From the NCBI GenBank assembly GCA_905233565.1, contig CAJOCL010000019.1:1-42747 (forward strand): a stretch of DNA of 42,747 nt. Direction: 5' to 3'. The translations under genes were made by a program, and so were the position numbers. Positions within the stretch are counted from its first letter, which is position 1; each line of letters opens with the position of its first letter. Of the stretch, positions 37,133-42,747 are shown piece by piece. The DNA is from an uncultured Synergistales bacterium (GTDB lineage: Bacteria; Synergistota; Synergistia; Synergistales; Aminobacteriaceae). The notes beneath the pieces were generated by a model. That model was not told where the DNA came from. It saw only the letters and a program-made list of their open reading frames with translations, and did no database searches.

Positions 37133-39132
37133 TGCGTAAACTTTCAGGATTTCCGAAGACACTCATTTATTTATACGTTCTTGCTATGGGTGTTTTTCAT
37201 CTTTTCACGGCAAGTGCGGGGAATTATGAGGCATATTTGCAGCGTTCAATACATCTTGCGTTCGTCCTGCCGTTAGCGTTCGTATTGTTCCCGATGACAA
37301 AGAATGCCCCCAAAGATAAAGTGCCGTTTTATGATTGGATTCTTGCAGTTTTGGCGGCTGCACCGGGCGTATATTCAACCGTCAACTACACGGCTATAAC
37401 GGAACGAATACAGCAGATTGACCCTTTGACGACAGCACAGTTAGTGCTGGGTTCGCTGCTTGTAATATTATTGCTTGAAGGTACAAGACGCATAGTCGGT
37501 CTTCCGTTGTCGTTAATCGCGGCACTGTTTGCCGTATATATGCTTTACGGCTACAAACTTCCGGGACTGTTGCAGGGCTTTCCGTTTTCATATCCTGAAG
37601 TCATCGAACAGCTTTATTTGACTGATGAGGGAATATTCGCTTCACCGCTGGGAGTTTCGGCAACTTATGTAATGATATTCCTGATATTCGGCGCATTCCT
37701 TGAGAAGTCGGGAGCCGGTGACTGGTTTATGAGCGTTGCACAGGCTTTCACGGGAACGACACCGGGAGGCCCTGCACAGATCGCAGTATTAAGCTCATGC
37801 CTTTTCGGGTCGATTTCAGGTTCAGCTGTTGCAAATGTCTACGGCACGGGAACTTTTACAATTCCCTTAATGATGAAAATCGGTTATGAGCCGTTTTTTG
37901 CCGGAGCCGTTGAGGCTGTTGCCAGTTCGGGAGGTCAGATAATGCCGCCGATTATGGGTGCAGGAGCGTTTTTAATGGCATCATTCTTGGGATTGCAGTA
38001 CAGGGAAATAATGATAGCTGCAATATTCCCAGCATTGCTTTATTACGGAGCATTATTCTTAATGGTAAGGCTGAGGGCATTGAAGACGGGCTTAAAAGGT
38101 CTTGACCCTTCAGAACTTCCGACAAAACACGATGTTTTAAGCAAGTTTTACATGATTGCGCCCATACTGGGATTAATCGTTTTTCTTTTAATCGGCTATA
38201 CGCCGATGAGGGCTGCACTGCTGGGGATCGGCCTTGCGTGGCTTGTTTCGTTCTTTAATTTCAAGCCTGATACAACGTCATCACAAAAATTAATGGCCGT
38301 AACCGTTGCTTTAATCTCGCTGGGGCTTGGAGTATTTTTCACGTTGAAGCCTGAAATTGCAAACAGCGTAAAACCCGGTATTCAGTTCGTAATAGTCGGT
38401 GCATACATGCTGATTGCCTCAATGTTCAATCCTGGAATGAATACGCGTGATTTTATTGACGCAATCGAACAGGGAGCGCGGGGAATACCGTTAGTCTGCG
38501 TTGCCTGTGCAACAGCCGGAATAGTTCTCGGAGCTGTTTCGCTGACGGGAATCGGCGGTAAACTGGTAGGCTTTGTCATTTCATTTGCAGGAGATATGAG
38601 GCTTCTTGCGCTGATTCTTGTAATGTTAATTGCAACGCTTCTCGGAATGGGACTGCCGACAACGGGAGCTTATATCCTTGCCGCTGCGTTAGGCGCACCG
38701 ATACTTGTTAAGCTGGGATTTCCTCCGATAGCGGCTCACATGTTCGTATTCTATTACGCAATAATCTCGAACATAACGCCCCCTGTAGCTCTGGCGGCAT
38801 ATGCTGCAAGTTCGATCGCAAATTCAAATCCGAACAAAACAGGTTTTCAGGCCATGCAGCTTGGATTTTTGGCTTATGTCGTACCTTTTGCGTTCTGCTA
38901 TGATCCGGGCTTATTGATGCAGGGTTCATGGGCTCAGATAGGCTGGGCATTGTTAAGCGGACTCGGCGCGGTTTTCTCGTTTGCTTATATGTGGATGGGC
39001 TATATAAAGCGTGATATTTCAGTTTTAATGAGAATATTACTGTGCGTTTCGGGCGTTTTGTGCCTGACCGTATGGCCGGCTTCGACTATTGCAGGACTTG
39101 TGATTCTTGCCGTTGTGTATTTCATATCTTAA
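37132..39132 (+). CDS. TRAP transporter fused permease (4TM/12TM), second TAXI system
   Basis: The protein is 666 residues, paralogous to the permease at 4576-6549. It has the DctQ-like N-terminal part and a DctM-like part with SSCLFGSISGSAVANVYGTG near residue 221, GAVEAVASSGGQIMPPIMG near 257, LLGMGLPTTGAYILAAALG near 505 and FVFYYAIISNITPPVALAAY near 535. It imports the ligand captured by the TAXI protein upstream. Its last codons abut a TnpB-like fragment: relative to the first permease about 10 C-terminal residues are missing, and the TAA stop at 39130-39132 coincides with the start of the fragment. The missing tail is probably not essential. Confidence 0.93.
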   Translation: MRKLSGFPKTLIYLYVLAMGVFHLFTASAGNYEAYLQRSIHLAFVLPLAFVLFPMTKNAPKDKVPFYDWILAVLAAAPGVYSTVNYTAITERIQQIDPLTTAQLVLGSLLVILLLEGTRRIVGLPLSLIAALFAVYMLYGYKLPGLLQGFPFSYPEVIEQLYLTDEGIFASPLGVSATYVMIFLIFGAFLEKSGAGDWFMSVAQAFTGTTPGGPAQIAVLSSCLFGSISGSAVANVYGTGTFTIPLMMKIGYEPFFAGAVEAVASSGGQIMPPIMGAGAFLMASFLGLQYREIMIAAIFPALLYYGALFLMVRLRALKTGLKGLDPSELPTKHDVLSKFYMIAPILGLIVFLLIGYTPMRAALLGIGLAWLVSFFNFKPDTTSSQKLMAVTVALISLGLGVFFTLKPEIANSVKPGIQFVIVGAYMLIASMFNPGMNTRDFIDAIEQGARGIPLVCVACATAGIVLGAVSLTGIGGKLVGFVISFAGDMRLLALILVMLIATLLGMGLPTTGAYILAAALGAPILVKLGFPPIAAHMFVFYYAIISNITPPVALAAYAASSIANSNPNKTGFQAMQLGFLAYVVPFAFCYDPGLLMQGSWAQIGWALLSGLGAVFSFAYMWMGYIKRDISVLMRILLCVSGVLCLTVWPASTIAGLVILAVVYFIS

Positions 39133-39290
39133 ATGCAGATATAAACGGAGCATTGAATATACTCAAAAAATGTAATCTGGTAAACCTTCAGGTTTTACAG
39201 GATAGAGGCTGTGTAAACCAGCCCCAGCGAATAAGGCTCTACGGAGCAAACTTCTCTGAAAGCTCTCGACTTTAGTCGAGAGTTGTTTAC
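39129..39290 (+). mobile_element. Relic of a TnpB (IS605/IS1341-type) 3' end with right-end hairpin
   Basis: In frame from 39129 the sequence encodes LNADINGALNILKKC, then DRGCVNQPQRIRLYG, ending at TAG 39273-39275. This is the C-terminus of TnpB/OrfB proteins (xADxNGALNIL, RGxVxxPxRIRL). A perfect 8-bp hairpin, CTCTCGAC (39263-39270) and GTCGAGAG (39275-39282) around TTTA, overlaps the stop, as right-end hairpins of IS200/IS605 elements do. The zinc ribbon, RuvC core, start and left end are absent, so only the last 50 codons remain. Because omega-RNA normally overlaps the tnpB 3' end, a remnant of that RNA gene may be kept. Confidence 0.8.
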
Positions 39291-39373
39291 TCTAACGTTA
39301 TTTTCATCGATAAGTCGCTTAACATCCTCAAGGGTTATAGTACGGCTTTTATTCTCCTTTTTGCCTGATAGTG
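39291..39373. other. Short unassigned spacer
   Basis: This stretch lies between the IS605-like right end and the first tandem unit. On the minus strand a frame continues through it (TITLEDVKRLIDENN), but its start would be in the tandem RNA unit and it runs on into the TnpB relic. I see no supported gene here. Confidence 0.3.
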
Positions 39374-39379
39374 TATAAT
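39374..39379 (+). promoter_or_regulatory. -10 box of tandem RNA unit 1
   Basis: A perfect TATAAT, preceded directly by GTG, is found at the same position in the unit as the other two. No good -35 is visible 17-18 bases upstream; the upstream sequence differs from that of units 2 and 3. Confidence 0.5.
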
Positions 39380-39384
39380 TAAAG

Positions 39385-39542
39385 TCGTCTGGGAGAGCTA
39401 CAGACAACAAACTTTAGAGCTTACACTGAAGCGGGGCTTGCATCCCCACCTCAGAGAATAAACTCTTTCTAATGGGGACTATGCTTTGAAAACCCGAATT
39501 AGATCCGTAAGTGTTCGTACAAGGTCAGTAACGGTTTGACGA
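39385..39542 (+). ncRNA. Predicted structured RNA, unit 1 of 3
   Basis: The start is set 6 bases after the -10. TCGTC (39385-39389) pairs with GACGA (39538-39542). TACAGAC (39399-39405) pairs with GTCAGTA (39524-39530) with one A-A mismatch. Inside, CTGAAGC-GGGG (39426-39436) pairs with CCCC-ACCTCAG (39444-39454), with a C-A mismatch in the middle, around loop CTTGCAT. CGAAT/ATCCG (39495-39507) forms a small hairpin with one mismatch. No open frame of useful size is present. I recognise no known family; 6S-like RNA is only a guess from the length and the end-to-end pairing. Ends are unmapped. Confidence 0.55.
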
Positions 39543-39565
39543 GCTTTATTGTAAAGTTGTATAAT
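39536..39565 (+). promoter_or_regulatory. Sigma70-like promoter of tandem RNA unit 2
   Basis: TTGACG (39536-39541) and TATAAT (39560-39565) are 18 bases apart. The GACGA of the -35 region is also the 3' strand of the closing helix of unit 1, so the same bases serve as RNA stem and promoter. Confidence 0.75.
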
Positions 39566-39570
39566 TAAAA

Positions 39571-39730
39571 TCGTCTGGGGAAGCTCAGACACTATCCTTT
39601 AGGGCTTGCCAAGCGGAGAGTGCTAGTCTCCACTTAGAAAATATAACCCTAAGGGCGGAAGACAATTAACGCTTAAGTTCGCGGATTAGATCCGTTATCG
39701 CTCGTACAAGGTCTGTTAAGGCTTTGACGA
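39571..39730 (+). ncRNA. Predicted structured RNA, unit 2 of 3
   Basis: TCGTC (39571-39575) pairs with GACGA (39726-39730), AAGC (39581-39584) with GCTT (39721-39724) and CAGAC (39586-39590) with GTCTG (39711-39715), making a long interrupted closing stem. CCTTTAGGG (39596-39604) pairs with CCCTAAGG (39647-39654) with one bulge. AAG-C-GGAGA (39611-39619) pairs with TCTCC-A-CTT (39627-39635) around loop GTGCTAG, in the same place as the GGGG/CCCC hairpin of unit 1. CGGAT/ATCCG (39682-39694) is a 5-bp hairpin. The stem sequence differs from unit 1 but the pairing is kept. It is the best-formed copy. Confidence 0.6.
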
Positions 39731-39753
39731 GCTTTATTATAAAGTTGTATAAT
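39724..39753 (+). promoter_or_regulatory. Sigma70-like promoter of tandem RNA unit 3
   Basis: TTGACG (39724-39729) and TATAAT (39748-39753) are 18 bases apart. The segment differs from the unit 2 promoter by a single base between the -35 and -10 boxes. Confidence 0.75.
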
Positions 39754-39759
39754 AAAAGC

Positions 39760-39886
39760 TATCTGGGGTAACTACAGACGGTACAAAAGCAGGGTTTACC
39801 ATGAAGCGGGGTTGCTATTCCCTCCTTTCTTGTTCAGTACTCGGAGGTTACCCCCGGCGAACCGTCTCGATGTTCTGAGACACTCC
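39760..39886 (+). ncRNA. Predicted structured RNA, unit 3 of 3 (divergent 3' half)
   Basis: The 5' half keeps TCTGGGG, CTACAGAC and the hairpin GGGG (39808-39811)/TCCC (39819-39822) with loop TTGCTAT and the same flanking mismatch pattern as unit 1. The 3' half is different. AGACGGT (39776-39782) can pair with ACCGTCT (39861-39867), and GGGGTAAC (39765-39772) with GTTACCCC (39847-39854). These two helices cross, so they would be a pseudoknot or alternatives. GTCTC/GAGAC near the end forms a last small hairpin. The 3' end is a guess. Confidence 0.45.
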
Positions 39887-40284
39887 CCGAAAAACATTTT
39901 ATCACGCCTCAAAAAAAATTCTTTTCGCAAATATTAAAGTCTCCCCGAACACCCTCCGAAAATGTCAGTGAAAAGAGAAAGGGCCCTCACAAAAACGCTG
40001 AAGGCCGAAACAAAAGAATACCTATTAGCTAATTAGGAAAAAGTTGTTTTTACAGAAAAAGCATTTTTTTAGTTTATCGTTATAATAAGTTCAAACGCCT
40101 ATCACCGCAGGAACTGGGCAGTTAAACCGAAACTCAACCGAACACTGCGCGAGTTCAACAAAAAAGTGAAGGCTTTAACCCGCAAAATTCCGGCGGAACA
40201 GGCACAGCAAACCCCCCAGTACACGGAAGCATTGGGGACAAAAAACAAAATTTTTTATCAATCACAACAAGGAGGTAACATACC
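39887..40284 (+). other. Flagellin leader region (non-coding, 398 bases)
   Basis: No gene is seen. Contents are a sigma28-like promoter (39935-39962), a near-palindrome at 40021-40037 centred on ATTAGCTAAT, an isolated TATAAT at 40081-40086 with no clear -35 box, poly-A/T tracts, and a strong AAGGAGGT (40269-40276) before the flagellin ATG. From the sigma28-like site the leader would be about 315 bases, unusually long for a flagellin mRNA. Confidence 0.5.
39935..39962 (+). promoter_or_regulatory. Candidate sigma28 (FliA) promoter for flagellin
   Basis: TAAAGTCT (39935-39942) and TCCGAAAA (39955-39962) resemble the flagellar consensus TAAAGTTT-N11-GCCGATAA (7 of 8 and 6 of 8 matches), with a 12-base spacer instead of 11. 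It points toward the flagellin gene. Confidence 0.45.
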
Positions 40285-42747
40285 ATGTCTATGGTAATTC
40301 AACACAACATACCCGCGCTGCAGACTTACAACATAGTCAACAGCACAAGCAATTCGCTCCAGAAGTCAATCGCTAAACTCTCAAGCGGACTGCGAATCAA
40401 CTCAGCCGCAGACGACGCTGCAGGTCTCGCAATTTCCGAGAAAATGCGCTCGCAGGTCAGAGGACTCGACAGAGCTGTCGCCAACACTCAGGACGGTATC
40501 AGCTTAATTCAGACCGCTGAAGGCGCTCTCAGTGAGACACATTCAATCCTTCAGAGAATGAGAGAGCTTTCTGTTCAGGCTGCCAACGACACACTAACTC
40601 AGCAGGACAGAAGCTACATTCAGGAGGAAATCGACCAGCTCAAAACTGAAGTTACCCGTATCGGCAACACTACTCAGTTCAACAAGAAAAAGCTCCTCAA
40701 CGGCGAATCAGCAGGTCTTTGGAGTTCAAGCGACATGGAGACTAAAGCCATCATCAACGGCGGACTCCGTGAAGTCGACCAGTTCGGGCAGAAGAAATCC
40801 ATCGAGGGCAACTACAAAATCCGCGTCAAGGCCGAACCCGGACAGGGCGAAGTCCAGAAGTCAGACATCATGACCATCAAGCACGCCAACGTTCTCACCG
40901 ACAAGACAATCAACGCTCCGCTGGGCATTAAGGATGTAAAAGTTGACGGGATGGCACCGGGCAGCTATTCGCTCTCAGCCACTGCCGCAACCGCTGCCGT
41001 AACAGCAAGCTCACGGGCAACAGGAGCCTACGGCGTGGGAGGAGCTAAGTACGAGGTAAAGGGTACATTGGCTAACACCGCCGCTACTAATGGTTTAGGC
41101 AATGGCGATGGGCAGGTTGCCAAATACAATGTCACGCTGGGCGGCAATAATTTGGGTACTATAACTGTAACTCAGTCCGGGACTACAGCACCCACAGAAG
41201 GAAATATAGCCGCATACCTCTTCGGTTCTACGAATACGAATGCCACTGTAAGCGGCCGTGATGAAGTTCTTGCAGCTGCTCGTGACTTGGGAATCGAGAT
41301 CAGCGGAGCCACGGATACTGTTACGCTGACGAAGTACGGCGATGGGAATTTCGGAGATTTTAACATTACGCTTGTTTCGAGTGACAACACTGCTGCAGCT
41401 ACTGCCGTAGGTAAGGCGATCTTCACAACCACCGGTAAGCCGAGTACTTCCACTACAACGTCTGCGGGCACAGCCGGAACCTCAGCAGCTGTCGCAAATG
41501 CTAACGCCGCAGGTGCTGACACGGCTACAACCATCAATCCGGTCTTCAACATCAATGCGGGAGCTATCACCAAGAACGCCAGCGTGCTGTTTGAGGTTAC
41601 AGGGATGGATTCGAAGAACAATACGGTAACACTGAAGGCAACTGCAACGCTGATGGACGCGAACGGCAACAATTCGACAGCAACCCAGGACGACATTGTT
41701 ATCACACAGGGATCAACAGGAGTATTACTCAACGAACTGTTCGGTATGACGGAAGACACCACCACCGCAACAAACAATCCATCAATCGCGCTTAATACCG
41801 GCAAGTTCGTGGCACTCTCGAAGGACAGCAAGTTTGTCGTCAACTTCAGTGCTTCCGCTACTGCTGCCGCTGCTATTGCACCCGCTACTGCTGCTACGCC
41901 CGATAACCTCACCTTCAGCCTCAGCGGCACGATTGATGAGGGCTGGGAGGACAGCTGGGACGGCGGAGTGTTTGCGAACAATAAGCCGACCTATGTATTG
42001 AACGGCAGGAAACTGGCAGACACCGAGATCAATTTCAAGAACTATATCCTGAATGAGAAGACCGGTACAGTTACACAGGGTACGGTAACAGTTGTTACTG
42101 ATGACAAGTTCTCTACGGACACAGACAACGGCGGCAAGCTCACAGCTACAACGCTTCCCGCGACAGGCACATCGCTTACTTCCTTCAAGAACACCTACAT
42201 CGGCAAGACGGCGACGGGAGACGTGAAACTGCGCGACCTCGACAAGTTCTGGAACTCAGAGGGCGTAATGATGCTCGATGACGCGAAGAAGATCACACTC
42301 AATCAGGGCGACGGCAAGACGGCGGACATCATGCTTTACGCGAACGACACGCTTGACGATGTAGCGAGAAAGATTAACGATGCGATTGCGACAGGACTCG
42401 GACAGTCGAAGTATGTTGATGACGCTACGAAGTTTGCGACGTTTGTATCGAGCAAGACAGAACTCACCTCTGAGGCAGTACCCGGAACATTCGTAATCCG
42501 CTCGGTAGTACCCGGAGCGTCAGGCGAAATCACGTTCTCAGGAGATCAGGGGATCATTGACGCATTCTCACTGAACACGATTCAGAACTCGAAGGAGACG
42601 ACATACAACGTTGACGTGGTTGACGAACACAGCGGGAAGATCATCGCCCAGAGTGTTAAGACGACCGGCAACGTAATGCACGGCATACTTCACGAGAACG
42701 TTGATGTTGAGTTCGGCGCGCTTGCGGGAGTTTCTGCGAACTGGAAC
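40285..42747 (+). CDS. fliC: Large flagellin, 5' part (open at window end)
   Basis: The start is ATG 40285, 8 bases after AAGGAGGT. The frame is open for 821 codons to the window edge without a stop. Flagellin is the exported subunit of the flagellar filament. Residues 1-150 are the conserved N-terminal D0/D1 helices: MSMVIQHNIPALQTYN, SLQKSIAKLSSGLRINSAADDAAGLAISE near residue 28 and ANDTLTQQDRSYIQEEIDQL near 103. From about residue 200 a very long Ala/Thr/Gly/Asn-rich variable region replaces the short D2/D3 of ordinary flagellins. A part near 680-800 (ADIMLYANDTLDDVARKIN) looks like flagellin hook-IN-type repeats. The C-terminal D0/D1 lies beyond the window. Common flagellins are 270-550 residues, so this one is clearly oversized. 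Confidence 0.92.
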   Translation, partial: MSMVIQHNIPALQTYNIVNSTSNSLQKSIAKLSSGLRINSAADDAAGLAISEKMRSQVRGLDRAVANTQDGISLIQTAEGALSETHSILQRMRELSVQAANDTLTQQDRSYIQEEIDQLKTEVTRIGNTTQFNKKKLLNGESAGLWSSSDMETKAIINGGLREVDQFGQKKSIEGNYKIRVKAEPGQGEVQKSDIMTIKHANVLTDKTINAPLGIKDVKVDGMAPGSYSLSATAATAAVTASSRATGAYGVGGAKYEVKGTLANTAATNGLGNGDGQVAKYNVTLGGNNLGTITVTQSGTTAPTEGNIAAYLFGSTNTNATVSGRDEVLAAARDLGIEISGATDTVTLTKYGDGNFGDFNITLVSSDNTAAATAVGKAIFTTTGKPSTSTTTSAGTAGTSAAVANANAAGADTATTINPVFNINAGAITKNASVLFEVTGMDSKNNTVTLKATATLMDANGNNSTATQDDIVITQGSTGVLLNELFGMTEDTTTATNNPSIALNTGKFVALSKDSKFVVNFSASATAAAAIAPATAATPDNLTFSLSGTIDEGWEDSWDGGVFANNKPTYVLNGRKLADTEINFKNYILNEKTGTVTQGTVTVVTDDKFSTDTDNGGKLTATTLPATGTSLTSFKNTYIGKTATGDVKLRDLDKFWNSEGVMMLDDAKKITLNQGDGKTADIMLYANDTLDDVARKINDAIATGLGQSKYVDDATKFATFVSSKTELTSEAVPGTFVIRSVVPGASGEITFSGDQGIIDAFSLNTIQNSKETTYNVDVVDEHSGKIIAQSVKTTGNVMHGILHENVDVEFGALAGVSANWN

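Larger units (their letters stand above)
39374..39886 (+). repeat. Three tandem units of about 187 bp
   Basis: The units begin at -10 boxes at 39374, 39560 and 39748 (spacing 186 and 188). All share TATAAT, then TCTGGG, CAGAC and an AAGCGG-type hairpin. Units 1 and 2 also share the 3' half (ATTAGATCCG, TCGTACAAGGTC) and the following 30-base promoter segment. Unit 3 diverges in its 3' half. Confidence 0.85.

Noticed and set aside
39195-39410. Minus-strand 71-codon frame across the TnpB relic
   Set aside because: It crosses the relic, its hairpin and the first RNA unit and has no plausible start or family.
39374-39886. CRISPR array
   Set aside because: The repeat period is about 187 bp with similarity spread over the unit and promoters inside; there are no short exact repeats with unique spacers and no cas genes.
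39374-39886. Known riboswitch such as c-di-GMP (GEMM)
   Set aside because: The AGCGGGG stretch is reminiscent, but other required conserved segments are absent and each unit has its own promoter rather than a downstream gene.
41172-41981. A 269-codon open frame on the minus strand within flagellin
   Set aside because: It is antisense to the strongly supported flagellin frame and is Val/Ala/Ser-rich, as expected from the reverse of Ala/Thr/Asn-rich codons; it has no recognisable domain.
40285-42747. Diversity-generating retroelement acting on flagellin
   Set aside because: No reverse transcriptase and no template/variable repeat pair with A-specific differences was seen in the window.

Overview
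The window looks like chromosome of an anaerobic, flagellated, amino-acid/organic-acid fermenting bacterium, most likely a member of the Synergistota. This assignment is an inference. It rests on a pyruvate:ferredoxin oxidoreductase end, two fused TRAP-TAXI transporters, a Liv-type amino-acid ABC transporter, an orphan CitX, lipoproteins and flagellin, with moderate GC and frequent TTG starts. No rRNA or tRNA gene was seen.

Region by region. 1-606 is the 3' end of nifJ. 754-2652 holds three tandem type IV prepilin-like genes; the first has an in-frame amber codon and the second lacks both the pilin Glu5 and the Cys pair of its sisters. 2707-14875 (minus strand) reads as one long operon, transcribed from 14875 towards 2707. 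In order of transcription it encodes a four-carbon acid-sugar kinase, an iron alcohol dehydrogenase, a DapA-like aldolase, a PdxA2-like dehydrogenase, a wrecked third PAP2 phosphatase, two intact PAP2 phosphatases, a TAXI binding protein, an SDR, a fused TRAP permease, a fumarate-reductase-like flavoprotein and a PepSY protein. Together they suggest uptake and catabolism of a small hydroxy-acid. 15127-17381 holds a secreted protein, a 3-methyladenine glycosylase (minus) and a GT4 glycosyltransferase. 17437-20891 (minus) is livH, a livM-livG fusion and livF, with no binding protein nearby. 21010-23684 is citX, a beta-helix-like envelope protein and a secreted tyrosine-phosphatase-like protein.

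23806-34071 is the compact housekeeping operon rimP-nusA-ylxR/ylxQ-infB-rbfA-nrnA-truB-ribF-tatD-tgt-sua5, with most genes overlapping or nearly so. It has a near-consensus promoter followed by a terminator-like hairpin before rimP. infB is broken by a frameshift that fits a single 20-nt deletion. 34126-35979 encodes a zinc-ribbon/SH3 membrane protein, and 36122-39132 a second TAXI-TRAP pair.

39129-40284 is the most unusual part. A relic of a TnpB (IS605/IS1341-type) 3' end with its right-end hairpin abuts the TRAP permease stop. It is followed by three tandem units of about 187 bp, each with a sigma70-like -10 box (two with a matching TTGACG -35), whose predicted RNAs share a stem-loop with compensatory base changes. 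I do not recognise this RNA family. After it come a sigma28-like promoter, a long leader and a very large flagellin gene (821 codons and still open at the window edge).
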